Assembly (NCBI GenBank): GCA_937128235.1
Contig: CAKZMG010000056.1
Span: 1-52,850, forward strand
Length of the DNA stretch: 52,850 nt
Direction: 5' to 3'
Source of the DNA: an uncultured Verrucomicrobiales bacterium
GTDB lineage: Bacteria > Verrucomicrobiota > Verrucomicrobiia > Verrucomicrobiales > Akkermansiaceae
In this document: one piece after another, positions 20,181-29,748 of the stretch
Layout of the letters: each line of letters begins with the position of its first letter
Position numbering within the stretch: position 1 is the stretch's first letter
Notes under the pieces: model-generated
What the model was told of the DNA's origin: nothing
Databases searched by the model: none
The model's input: the letters and a program-made list of their open reading frames with translations, nothing else
Made by a program: the position numbers and the translations under genes

Positions 20181-21472
20181 TTCCAAACACTCCTTCCAAG
20201 TAAATTTTCGCAGAGATTTACTGCAGAAAGTAGTCCATCTTCGTGGAACCCATAGCGCTGCCACGCGCCACAGAAAAACGTATTTGTTTCCTGTTTTCCT
20301 GCCTCATGCAGTCGTGGTATTTCGTCTTGGGCAGCGATGGCATTGAGACCAAAGAGCGGGTGACGATACTCGATAGTTTTAATGACATTCTTCAACTCGC
20401 TCTGCGGATTGATAGTCACGAAATATTGCTCGTTTTCAGAGACACCTTGGAGCGAGTTCATCCAGTAGTGAGTGGAGCTTCTGAGACCATCTGGGGTGTC
20501 ACCTATTTCATAGTTCCATGATGCCCAGCAGGGTTTATTTTTTGGCATCACGCTGGTGTCTGTGTGCATCACTGCGGTGTTTGGCTGATACGGAAATGCG
20601 GATAAAATTGCTGATTCAGTTACGGTAGGATCTGAAAGAAGCTTCAGTGAGTCATCGCCATGGGTAGCGAGGATGACTTGGTCAAATACTCTGGTCTCAT
20701 TTTGAGAACTTACCTCTACGCCTTCAGCGGTGCGCCTTACTGCGGTTACTGGATTATTGATCTGGATTTTATCTTTAAATGGCTGGATTAATTTTTCCAC
20801 ATAGCATTTCGCACCGCCACAGACAGTTCGCCATTGCTTGCGTTTTTCTACAGCGAGAAATCCGTGATTTTTCCAGAATCTCATCAGTGTGATTGCCGGA
20901 AATTGTTCTATTTTCTCTGGCGGGCTAGACCAGACGGCAGATGCCATCGGCACGAGATACCAGCGTAGGAAATTTTCCCCATAGCCGCGGTGCTCCACAT
21001 ACTCGCGCAGTGTCATGTGATGGAGGGCTACGTTTTCTATGTCTTCCAGAGCATCGGTGTTGAAGCTCTTGATTTTGAAAAGCATGCGCCAGAATTTCAG
21101 ATTAAAGAGGTTCTTTCGTTGCCCGAAAATCTGGTTCATTTTGCCTCCGTTAAATTCAAGCCCATCAGGGAGATGATTCACTGAAAACGACATGTCCGTC
21201 TTCTTCGTCTCGACTCCTAACTCAGCGAATAGCCGCGTCAAATGCGGGTAGGTATCCTCATTGTAAACCATGAATCCGGTATCGATGGGGACGTCTTTTT
21301 CGCCTTCCTTCACGGTCACGGTGTTGGTGTGCCCACCGATGTAGTCGTTCGCTTCGTAGAGTGTGAGCTCTGCGTCGTCTTTCAGAAAATGCGCACAGCC
21401 TAAACCAGAAATACCAAGACCGATGATGGCGATGGTAGGTTTTTCTCTGGTGATGTTAGATTCTAAATCCAT
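20177..21472 (-). CDS. FAD-dependent oxidoreductase (NAD(P)-binding, amine-oxidase-like)
   Basis: IAIIGLGISGLGCAHFLKD Rossmann motif, YEANDYIGGHTNTV. Confidence 0.9.
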   Translation of the reverse strand: MDLESNITREKPTIAIIGLGISGLGCAHFLKDDAELTLYEANDYIGGHTNTVTVKEGEKDVPIDTGFMVYNEDTYPHLTRLFAELGVETKKTDMSFSVNHLPDGLEFNGGKMNQIFGQRKNLFNLKFWRMLFKIKSFNTDALEDIENVALHHMTLREYVEHRGYGENFLRWYLVPMASAVWSSPPEKIEQFPAITLMRFWKNHGFLAVEKRKQWRTVCGGAKCYVEKLIQPFKDKIQINNPVTAVRRTAEGVEVSSQNETRVFDQVILATHGDDSLKLLSDPTVTESAILSAFPYQPNTAVMHTDTSVMPKNKPCWASWNYEIGDTPDGLRSSTHYWMNSLQGVSENEQYFVTINPQSELKNVIKTIEYRHPLFGLNAIAAQDEIPRLHEAGKQETNTFFCGAWQRYGFHEDGLLSAVNLCENLLGRSVWK

Positions 21473-21480
21473 GAGTGATA

Positions 21481-22437
21481 CTATTTCTTGTGCTCTTCTA
21501 ACAGTTCTGGTGGGACCTTACGTAAGTTTCTAATGAGTCCCAGCCATGACATGATTTTCAAACCGTAGTAAGTGATGTCTATCTCCCACCACCTAAATCC
21601 CTGCCTGGTGCTGTGTGGGTATCGGTGGTGGTTGTTGTGCCAGCCTTCACCGAGTGTGATGGCTGCTAGCAGAGCGCTGTTTTTGCTGTCATCGTCTGTC
21701 TTAAATCTCTGCTTGCCCCAGACGTGAGCTAAGGAATTAATAAATAGAGTTCCATGTAGAAGTGCGACTGTACTCACGAAAAATGTCCACACGAAAAACT
21801 GCGCAGCTGTGACTCCGAGAGACGGATAAACGGTTTCCAGAAAATAACCAATGCCATACATCGCGGCTCCGTAGAGGTAAGGTACGAGCTGATCGAAGCG
21901 GTTCAGAAACACTAGTTCAGGGTATTTTGCGAGGTCCTTGATCTGATCATAGTCGGTAGGGAAGTTTCGTTTACAGGTGATCCAGCCGATGTGTGACCAC
22001 CAGAAGCCTTGCACGCCTGGAGAGTGGAGGTCTTCTTCTGTGTCTGAGTGCTTGTGATGGTGGCGGTGATTTGCTGCCCACCAGAGTGCGCCTCGCTGCA
22101 TGGCTGTATTTCCCCATACTGCGATGATGAACTGCATGGCTCTGCTCGTCTTAAAGGTGCGGTGAGAAAAGTAGCGATGGTAAAACCCCGTGATGGCGAA
22201 CATGCGTAGGACGTAGAGCAAGATCGCGCCGATCACTGCTGTGGGGCTCCAGCCTACCCAGATGAGAAAGACGAGTCCGAGGTGGATGATGATGAAAGGG
22301 ATGCAACGCTCCCAGTCCACTTTTTCTTCGAGCAACTTGGGATTTTCTATGCGTTTGTAATCAGAGTCCAGCCAGTGCCCGAGCATGTCTTTTAGCCTGG
22401 ATGCTGTCTTGGGTTTATGATCATTTCCATTGTCCAT
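21481..22437 (-). CDS. Acyl-CoA/fatty acid desaturase
   Basis: Histidine boxes HRYFSH, HRHHHK, HNNHH; multi-TM. Confidence 0.92.
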   Translation of the reverse strand: MDNGNDHKPKTASRLKDMLGHWLDSDYKRIENPKLLEEKVDWERCIPFIIIHLGLVFLIWVGWSPTAVIGAILLYVLRMFAITGFYHRYFSHRTFKTSRAMQFIIAVWGNTAMQRGALWWAANHRHHHKHSDTEEDLHSPGVQGFWWSHIGWITCKRNFPTDYDQIKDLAKYPELVFLNRFDQLVPYLYGAAMYGIGYFLETVYPSLGVTAAQFFVWTFFVSTVALLHGTLFINSLAHVWGKQRFKTDDDSKNSALLAAITLGEGWHNNHHRYPHSTRQGFRWWEIDITYYGLKIMSWLGLIRNLRKVPPELLEEHKK

Positions 22438-22446
22438 AATGCGCTG

Positions 22447-23106
22447 TTAGAGGCGTTTTTTGATCATGCGGATACCTCCACCGATGATGGGTACGTGCTC
22501 AAACATGCCTGCGGATGAGTCCCAGAAATCTTGGTGAAGCAAAACTTTTCCGTCTGTATCAAACACCACGTGCGACATCCCGATGGATACAATTTCCTTA
22601 CCACTGGCGAGCTTGGGAGCTGAGAATTTCATCGTCCAGCGGATGTAGTAGCCATTGCCTTTTGTGGACTTAGAAATGTCATCGATTTCTAAAGAATAAC
22701 TAGTCATCGTCTGGGAGGTTTTGATGAAATGCTGTTTTATCTCTTCTCGATTAGTGAGTGTTTTTAGCGTGTCATTGAGGTAAGCATTCTCTGCATAAAC
22801 ATTTGCTACTTCGCGTTCTATAAATTCTTCAGATCCGATGCCTTGGAGAAATTTTCCGAAGCGGTCTAATGACTGTTTCGCATCTGCTTCGCTCAGATCA
22901 GCTGCCTGAGAACTAGCAGAGGTTTTCGCTTTTTGATAAGTAATCGCTTGATCATTCATGGTATTATTTTGGCTACAGCCAGTGATACAGAATAGCGCAA
23001 TGCATAAGGAGAATCCCACCCATCCCAACCAAGGGAAAATGGCTCTTATCTTGGGCCCTATTTTGGCTCCAAACCGAGACGGCTTTTTATGATCACTAGT
23101 CTTCAT
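22447..23106 (-). CDS. NTF2/SnoaL-like protein with N-terminal membrane anchor or lipobox
   Basis: Hydrophobic segment ending ITGCSQ; NTF2-like fold pattern. Confidence 0.65.
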   Translation of the reverse strand: MKTSDHKKPSRFGAKIGPKIRAIFPWLGWVGFSLCIALFCITGCSQNNTMNDQAITYQKAKTSASSQAADLSEADAKQSLDRFGKFLQGIGSEEFIEREVANVYAENAYLNDTLKTLTNREEIKQHFIKTSQTMTSYSLEIDDISKSTKGNGYYIRWTMKFSAPKLASGKEIVSIGMSHVVFDTDGKVLLHQDFWDSSAGMFEHVPIIGGGIRMIKKRL

Positions 23107-23175
23107 TCCACTATAGAACGAAACATGAGTGATTTCAGATGCCTAAAAAGAATTTAGAGGTAAGTTTTTTTAGAA

Positions 23176-24333
23176 CTATTTGCGTTTAAGTAGGTCTGCT
23201 ACTTTAAAAGTCTCTTTTTTGACCGCTCCTAGGTCGGGATGGTTGTGCAGTGTGATGCTGCTGCCGTCATTTGACCATGTAGCTGACTCGACATATCTGC
23301 CACCGAAAACGTATTCTAAGCGGCTACTTTTCATCGCAGATTCACCTTTTCCGATGTCTAAGACGTATTGCTTGGTGTCATCATCTGGGGCGTGTTCTGC
23401 TAGTAGTAAAACATCACCTACTGGGCTAAATGACATGGGTCGAGAGTCAGGAATACTCGCTACTTTTTTCCCATCTTTCCAGATCTCAGTCATACCCTCA
23501 CCTTCGCCTTCTCCGGGGACGAATGTTGCTTTGAATCCGCTCACAGAAGTTAGAGGATCTTTCATCAGTTTTTTTATTTCAGGGACGAGTGCATTCGTCC
23601 AGATTCCGTAGCCTTTCGTATTTGGGTGGAGGAGATCTGGCATGATGTTTTTTGGCAGATTGCCTTTTTCATCGAGAAATCTCTGGTTGATGTCTTGGTA
23701 GTGGACGTAGTTTCTTTCCCCAAGTTTGGAGATGAGCTGGTTGATCTCGGAATTAAGAATGCGTTTTTTGTCTTTGGGGGTGGCTCCGCGAGGGAAGATG
23801 GCATTGAGGATGATCTGAGTTTTCGGAGAGCGGGAGTGAACTTCATCCACGATGAGGCGGATGCCTTCAGCCACGTCCGCTGCGGGCTGACCTTTTCCAT
23901 GACCCGTGTTGTTCGTGCCTATCATGATGACTGCCACTTTTGGTTTGAGCGACTCTGGGAAGGCTCCATTTTGTAATCTCCAGATCACGTGCTGAGTGTG
24001 GTCTCCGCTGATGCCAAGATTGAGTGCGTTCCATTTGCTGAAATGATTACTCCACATTTTCTTCCCGCCACTTTCCCAGCCCTGAGTGATGGAGTCTCCT
24101 ATGAATACGAGCTGACGCTGAGTGGTGTTGGTGTTGGTGTTGGCATTTTTTACCTGGTTAGCGTGACGCTTCTTCCACCATTCAGCTCCACGTGGTGCCG
24201 GAGTGGTGGATGGGCTTGCAGCATTAACTTTAACTTCTTTCTTAGCCGGGGCAGCAGGTGCTTCTACTTGCGCGTTTAAGTTTAAGGATGCAGTGGCTGT
24301 GAGGAGTGTGATGATGGGTGTGATGGATTTCAT
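23176..24333 (-). CDS. Exported SGNH/GDSL-type esterase
   Basis: Signal peptide; FIGDSITQGWE, MIGTNNTGHG, DLLHPNTKGY. Confidence 0.88.
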   Translation of the reverse strand: MKSITPIITLLTATASLNLNAQVEAPAAPAKKEVKVNAASPSTTPAPRGAEWWKKRHANQVKNANTNTNTTQRQLVFIGDSITQGWESGGKKMWSNHFSKWNALNLGISGDHTQHVIWRLQNGAFPESLKPKVAVIMIGTNNTGHGKGQPAADVAEGIRLIVDEVHSRSPKTQIILNAIFPRGATPKDKKRILNSEINQLISKLGERNYVHYQDINQRFLDEKGNLPKNIMPDLLHPNTKGYGIWTNALVPEIKKLMKDPLTSVSGFKATFVPGEGEGEGMTEIWKDGKKVASIPDSRPMSFSPVGDVLLLAEHAPDDDTKQYVLDIGKGESAMKSSRLEYVFGGRYVESATWSNDGSSITLHNHPDLGAVKKETFKVADLLKRK

Positions 24334-24375
24334 GATGATTTTTAAGCTTACTTGTTACATAGTAGTTCAGAGTGA

Positions 24376-24702
24376 CTATTCTTTCAACAATTCTAGTAAT
24401 TCTCCAATATTATGGTTCTTTTCTAGCTGATGTCTGAGGCGGTATTTGTAATCAATTTTATATACATTACGTCTTCCTTCTCGCTCGCGGGTGATGACTT
24501 GGGCTTCCACTAGCTCATTTAATATCCGCTGAACTGATCTCTCCGTGACGCCAATACTCAGCGCAAGACTTCGCACGGTGGTTTCTTCGTCTCGATGTAA
24601 ACAGAGGATCACATGGAGATGATTTGTCAGGAATGTCCAGTTCCCAGTGTCCTTTTTTTTCGATTCTTGTTTAGTCTTTATTATTTTTTTTGCTGTTTTC
24701 AT
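24376..24702 (-). CDS. Winged-helix transcriptional regulator
   Basis: TTVRSLALSIGVTERSVQRILNELVEAQVITREREGRRNVYKI. Confidence 0.82.
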   Translation of the reverse strand: MKTAKKIIKTKQESKKKDTGNWTFLTNHLHVILCLHRDEETTVRSLALSIGVTERSVQRILNELVEAQVITREREGRRNVYKIDYKYRLRHQLEKNHNIGELLELLKE

Positions 24703-24724
24703 AAGGTTTTTTATAGTGAAATCA

Positions 24725-24750
24725 AAAACATGAAAAAAAAGTCATGTTTT
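24725..24750. promoter_or_regulatory. Candidate operator in the regulator/baeRF divergent promoter
   Basis: AAAACATGA-8 nt-TCATGTTTT inverted repeat between divergent genes. Confidence 0.4.
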
Positions 24751-24839
24751 ATATTGCGTGTTTATGTATTCATGTATTATTATTCGCATAGTAAGAAACA
24801 GCCGACAAGAAAAAAACCAAAAGAATAGAATAAACGAAA

Positions 24840-25907
24840 ATGAAAATAGAGAACATAAAGGAAATGATGGTCCGCCTAGCGGAGGTGGAGTTAACTGAGA
24901 GCCCAGTAGTGACCTGTGTGGTGAATCTGACACAGACGCATCAGCAGGCTACAGAGGAAATGGAGCAGCAGGCAGCTGAGGTGAGCAGGGGGCTGGATGA
25001 TATACAGAAAGATTGCTTTAGTGAAGCTCTGGAGAATATGCAGAAATTCTTTCTTGATACGCCAATGCCGAACGCGAAGGGTGCAGTAATGTATGCAAGG
25101 GTGGGGGAGTCGCCATTTATCTATACATTTCCTGTGGGGATAGAGCTGGAGACAAAATTGGTGGTGGATGAGCTACCGCATATTTATCCGATTGTGGAGA
25201 CTCTGGATACATATCACCGTTTTGTGGTGGTGACTCTGACGAATAGAGAGGCACGAATCTTCGAGACGACTGCGGGTGCTGTGACGAGTGAAATTCTAAC
25301 AGAACGTCCTGACCTGAGACCTAAGATAGGAAGGGAGTGGACGCGAGAGCGCTACATTAACCACAAGAAAGATAGGAAGCAGAAATTTATCCAGGGCAAG
25401 ATAACGGTATTAGATGAGCTGATGGCTAAGGCTGGGCATAAGAGTCTGATCGTGGCTGGTAGTCCTAAAATGGTGAGTGCATTTACAAATGCGCTACCTA
25501 CGAGACTGCAAGATATGCTGGTGGATACGCTGACGGTAAATCCTAAGGCTGGGCTTGATCCGATACTGGTGGAGGCGATTAATTCTTTCGTAGAAAAGGA
25601 ATTTGAGGACAGCCATGATCAGGTGGACGAGCTAGAGTCTGCAATCATGAAGCAGGGTCTGGGAGTGGCAGGTGAAGCAGCTTCTCTTCAGGCACTGGAG
25701 CATGGCTACGCTGATGTGCTGATTATTGATCAGGATTTTGCTAATGAGGCTAAACAGGAAGATTTAGTAAGACGTGCTATTCAGTGTGATGCTGAGATAG
25801 AAACTGTGAAAGGTAGTGATAAATTAAAACGCCTAGGAGGTGTAGGATGTCTTTTGAGATACCGTCCTTCCTATGTGGATCAGCCTAGTGTCTTGGCAGC
25901 GAGTTAA
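24840..25907 (+). CDS. baeRF-like (bacterial archaeo-eukaryotic release factor) family protein
   Basis: VVVTLTNREARIFE, C-terminal eRF1-domain-3-like ALEHGYADVLIID ... GVGCLLRYRP. Confidence 0.7.
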   Translation: MKIENIKEMMVRLAEVELTESPVVTCVVNLTQTHQQATEEMEQQAAEVSRGLDDIQKDCFSEALENMQKFFLDTPMPNAKGAVMYARVGESPFIYTFPVGIELETKLVVDELPHIYPIVETLDTYHRFVVVTLTNREARIFETTAGAVTSEILTERPDLRPKIGREWTRERYINHKKDRKQKFIQGKITVLDELMAKAGHKSLIVAGSPKMVSAFTNALPTRLQDMLVDTLTVNPKAGLDPILVEAINSFVEKEFEDSHDQVDELESAIMKQGLGVAGEAASLQALEHGYADVLIIDQDFANEAKQEDLVRRAIQCDAEIETVKGSDKLKRLGGVGCLLRYRPSYVDQPSVLAAS

Positions 25908-25953
25908 CATCGGAACAGACTAACAGAATAAATATTTACCTAATAGAAACTAT

Positions 25954-27156
25954 ATGACCATCAATCAGAATCAGGGCGCACCTTCGAGATTTTCCTCTCT
26001 GTTTAAACATGAAGCCAGTGGGGGAGTGCTACTCATGCTAGCCACTCTCCTAGCCTTAATCGTGAGCAACTCGGGTGCTGCGTGGTATCCTGCATTGTTA
26101 GAGACACCAGCCAAGGTTCTGATTGGTGATTTAGTGATTCATAAGCCATTGTTACTATGGATAAATGATGGTCTCATGGCAGTGTTTTTCTTGCTAGTGG
26201 GACTGGAATTGAAGCGTGAGGTTCTCTATGGGGAACTTTCTGAGTGGAAGAAAATGACGCTTCCACTTGCCGCTGCGTTTGGTGGTCTGTGTATGCCAGC
26301 TGCTATTTATGTCTTATTTAACAAAGATAATCCAGCTGCGCTAAATGGCTGGGCTATCCCCGCTGCTACAGATATCGCCTTTGCGCTCGGTATCTTGGCA
26401 CTGCTGGGAAGTCGAGTCCCGGTGGCGTTGAAAATTTTGCTGACTTCGATCGCGGTGATTGATGATTTGGCAGCGATAGTGATCATTGCTTTATTTTACA
26501 CCAGCCAGCTGTCGATGATGGCGTTGGTGGTCTCACTACTGACGATTATTGGTCTATTTATTCTCAATAAACTGGGGGTAAAAACGATAGCTCCGTATCT
26601 TCTGTTCGGAGTAGTTCTGTGGGTGAGTGTGCTGAAGTCTGGAGTTCACGCCACGCTTGCAGGTGTGGCTTTGGCGGCATTTATCCCTGCCAAACCTACC
26701 GGGGAACATGCGGCTGCTGAGAAGATGGAGCACTTCCTACACGGATGGGTGGCGTTCTTTATTCTGCCGGTGTTCGCATTCGCAAATGCGGGTGTGCCAT
26801 TAGCTGGAATTTCTCTGGAGGCTCTGATGCGCCCTATTCCGCTCGGGATTGGGTTAGGATTATTCCTAGGTAAGCAGATTGGTATTTTCGGGCTGTGCTG
26901 GATGACGATCAAGATGGGGTGGGCATCACTTCCTAAGGGTGTGACTTGGAAACAGCTCTATGGTCTCGCCTGTCTCTGTGGAGTCGGATTCACGATGAGT
27001 TTATTCATAGCCTCACTCGCATTCGAGGGCTCAGGCGCACCGGTATTCAATGCTGAGGCTAGATTAGGAATACTCGTGGGTTCATTACTTTCTGGTGTGA
27101 CTGGATTCCTACTGATTAGGAAGTGCACTGCGAAGCCAGTGAGAGAGTCTGCTTAA
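25954..27156 (+). CDS. nhaA: Na+/H+ antiporter NhaA
   Basis: MAVFFLLVGLELKREVLYGELS, ATDIAFALGILALLG, AVIDDLAAIVIIALFY. Confidence 0.96.
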   Translation: MTINQNQGAPSRFSSLFKHEASGGVLLMLATLLALIVSNSGAAWYPALLETPAKVLIGDLVIHKPLLLWINDGLMAVFFLLVGLELKREVLYGELSEWKKMTLPLAAAFGGLCMPAAIYVLFNKDNPAALNGWAIPAATDIAFALGILALLGSRVPVALKILLTSIAVIDDLAAIVIIALFYTSQLSMMALVVSLLTIIGLFILNKLGVKTIAPYLLFGVVLWVSVLKSGVHATLAGVALAAFIPAKPTGEHAAAEKMEHFLHGWVAFFILPVFAFANAGVPLAGISLEALMRPIPLGIGLGLFLGKQIGIFGLCWMTIKMGWASLPKGVTWKQLYGLACLCGVGFTMSLFIASLAFEGSGAPVFNAEARLGILVGSLLSGVTGFLLIRKCTAKPVRESA

Positions 27157-27184
27157 ACTGACAATCTAAGTGAATCTTCAAGAT

Positions 27185-27222
27185 ATTACCGTTTTTTCAG
27201 TAAATTCTGAAAAAACGGTAAT
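27185..27222. terminator. Perfect 16-bp inverted repeat downstream of nhaA, possible terminator
   Basis: ATTACCGTTTTTTCAG-taaatt-CTGAAAAAACGGTAAT. Confidence 0.45.
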
Positions 27223-27265
27223 TATGTGATTGATGTGTAAGTTGAAATTGTCTTAATGTCGAAGA

Positions 27266-27976
27266 ATGAAGCGTAAAACAATTCTAATAGTAGGCGGGAA
27301 CAGTGGGATAGGAGCTGAGGTTTTGGATCAATTCTTGCAGAGAGATCACGCTGTGCATTTAGCGCTTAGAAATCCGGAAGAGATCACCCAACCAGTGGCG
27401 AGCAAGCAGTTTTATGATGCGCTTCAAGGAGGAGAGAATGAGCTGGAATTTCCAGATCATCTTGATGCCATCGTTTACTGTCCGGGCACTATTGCGCTGA
27501 AGCCATTTCACCGCACAGATAGTGAACAGATGAGCCGTGATATGGAAGTGAACGCTTTCGGGGCAGCGCGGATCATACAGGCGGCACTTCCAATGTTGAA
27601 AAAATCCACATCAGACGGTGGAGCATCGGTCATCATGTTCTCATCTGTAGCGGCACAGACTGGTCTGGCATTTCATGCTTCTATTAGTATGGCGAAGGCA
27701 GCAGTGGAGGGGCTGACACTGAGTCTGGCGAGTGAGCTAGCTCCAGCTGGAGTAAGAGTGAATGCGATTGCTCCCTCTCTGACAGATACGCCATTGGCTG
27801 AAATGCTGCTGAACTCAGATGCCAAGCGCGAAGCCTCCGCCGCCAGACACCCACTGAATAAAGTGGGGACCGCAGCTGGGGTGGCGAGCTTAGTTGGCTA
27901 CCTAGTGAGTGATGATGCCGCGTTTGTCACAGGACAGATATTCAAAGTGGATGGCGGGATGAGCGCGCTGAGATAA
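27266..27976 (+). CDS. Short-chain dehydrogenase/reductase
   Basis: ILIVGGNSGIGAEV, SSVAAQTGLAFHASISMAKAAVEGL. Confidence 0.92.
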   Translation: MKRKTILIVGGNSGIGAEVLDQFLQRDHAVHLALRNPEEITQPVASKQFYDALQGGENELEFPDHLDAIVYCPGTIALKPFHRTDSEQMSRDMEVNAFGAARIIQAALPMLKKSTSDGGASVIMFSSVAAQTGLAFHASISMAKAAVEGLTLSLASELAPAGVRVNAIAPSLTDTPLAEMLLNSDAKREASAARHPLNKVGTAAGVASLVGYLVSDDAAFVTGQIFKVDGGMSALR

Positions 27977-28035
27977 TACTGCCTGCTGAAGCGTCTTCGC
28001 ACTGGTTGGAAGAACCGCAAACGAAAAAATTAATT

Positions 28036-29526
28036 ATGAAAATAGGACTTATTTATCCACATCAATTATATGAAAATCATCCAGTGATGAAAGCTGCGGA
28101 TAAGGTGTATCTAGTGCATGAGCCACTAATTTTAGGCGGAGATGAAGAATGGCCGCTGGTGCCTCATGCTAAGAAATTGTTGCTGCATAAGGCATCCATG
28201 GATCTGTATGCAAATAAATATGAACTTCAAATAGTGAATGGATACGTTGATTTGGATCTAACAGATGTAGATGAGATTATCGTTTGTCGATTAGTAGATG
28301 ATGTGCTGACGCGTAGATTGATAGAGTTTGGCGAATCTCAAAACATTACGATTACGTATTTAGAAACGCCAGGATTTGTGACTCCTAGTGAGTGGGGGAA
28401 AGCATTTTTTGAGGGAAAGAAGAAGCCATTCATGAAGACTTTTTATGAGGCTCAGAGAAAGCGGATGGGCATTCTTGTGGATGAGAATAATCAGCCGGAA
28501 GGGGGGAGATGGAGCTATGATTATGAGAACCGTAAGAAATTTCCTCTGAAAGAAAACCCACCAAATGAGCCGATGGTGAGGCAGACGAAAAATGAAAAAA
28601 AGATCATTCTAGAAACTACTGCTAAACTCAATGAAGCAAACTGTGAAGTTTTTGGAAGCTATGAAGATTTCATCTATCCGGTAAGCCATGAGAGTGCTCG
28701 TGAATGGCTAGATGAATTTTTGAAGGAACGGTTTTCATTGTTTGGAACCTATGAGGATGCTCTGACTCACAGGAGTAAATTTCTCTACCATTCAGTGCTC
28801 ACGCCTATGCTGAATACTGGGCTGCTGACTCCACGAGAAGTAGTAGAAAGAGCATTAGAAGTGGGGCAGGAAAATAAGGTGGAGATTAATAATATTGAGG
28901 GATTTATCAGGCAGATCATTGGCTGGCGTGAGTTTATGGCGATCATGTATGAGAAGCATGGCAGATACTTGCGCACCCAGAATTTCTGGGGATTTACGGA
29001 GGATATGCCAGTATCTATTTATCATGGTAAGACAGGCATTCCGATTGTTGATGACGTTTTAAAGAAGGTGCACGATGATGCTTATGCGCACCACATCGAA
29101 CGGCTCATGGTATTAGGAAACTTCTTCCTGTTACTTCGAGTAAAGCCAGACGCGGTGTTTCGCTGGTTTTCCGAAATGTTTATAGATGCCTACGACTGGG
29201 TGATGGTTCCGAATGTCTATGGAATGAGTCAATTTAGCGATGGCGGTCTCCTAGTGACCAAACCTTACCTCAGTGGTTCTAATTATCTGAGAAAAATGTC
29301 TGACTACAAAACTGGCGAGTGGTGTGAAGTATGGGACGCGTTATTCTGGAGCTTTATTGATGACTACAGAGACTTCTTTTCAAGCCAGTATAGAATGAAA
29401 ATGATGGTCAGTCATCTAGTGAAAATGGGTGGTGATAAGCTGGCGAATCATCATCGCGTAGCAGCAGAATTTAGAGAAAAACTACAACTAGGAGGGTTCC
29501 TAGGAGATGAGTCTAACTTGCTATGA
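28036..29526 (+). CDS. Cryptochrome/photolyase-related protein (FeS-BCP clade)
   Basis: NNIEGFIRQIIGWREFMAIMY, DAYDWVMVPNVYGMSQFSDGGLLVTKPYLSGSNYLRKMSDY; start MKIGLIYPHQL chosen over upstream Met. Confidence 0.9.
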   Translation: MKIGLIYPHQLYENHPVMKAADKVYLVHEPLILGGDEEWPLVPHAKKLLLHKASMDLYANKYELQIVNGYVDLDLTDVDEIIVCRLVDDVLTRRLIEFGESQNITITYLETPGFVTPSEWGKAFFEGKKKPFMKTFYEAQRKRMGILVDENNQPEGGRWSYDYENRKKFPLKENPPNEPMVRQTKNEKKIILETTAKLNEANCEVFGSYEDFIYPVSHESAREWLDEFLKERFSLFGTYEDALTHRSKFLYHSVLTPMLNTGLLTPREVVERALEVGQENKVEINNIEGFIRQIIGWREFMAIMYEKHGRYLRTQNFWGFTEDMPVSIYHGKTGIPIVDDVLKKVHDDAYAHHIERLMVLGNFFLLLRVKPDAVFRWFSEMFIDAYDWVMVPNVYGMSQFSDGGLLVTKPYLSGSNYLRKMSDYKTGEWCEVWDALFWSFIDDYRDFFSSQYRMKMMVSHLVKMGGDKLANHHRVAAEFREKLQLGGFLGDESNLL

Positions 29527-29748
29527 GTGGTATGCATTTTTACAATTAAGGCTTGTACACCATATCCATTAGTTTACGCTGGCTAAATACTAACCAAAAC
29601 ACGCTCAGAATATACGCCGGAGGACTCCCTGATGGCATTGTTAATTTAACCATCTAATGAAATAGCAGCCCCTACTCTACAGCGATTAAATAGCGGATCG
29701 ATTCATTGACGGAGGGCGGGTTTTTATCTAGGTTACGTCTTACTCGTT

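Noticed and set aside
23157-23171. AG|GTAAGT resemblance to a eukaryotic 5' splice site
   Set aside because: Bacterial gene context, and copies sit inside intact ORFs; coincidence of sequence.
24123-24143. Hexanucleotide GTGTTG repeat in GDSL gene (NTNTNT)
   Set aside because: Only about three units and in-frame, so phase variation is unlikely.
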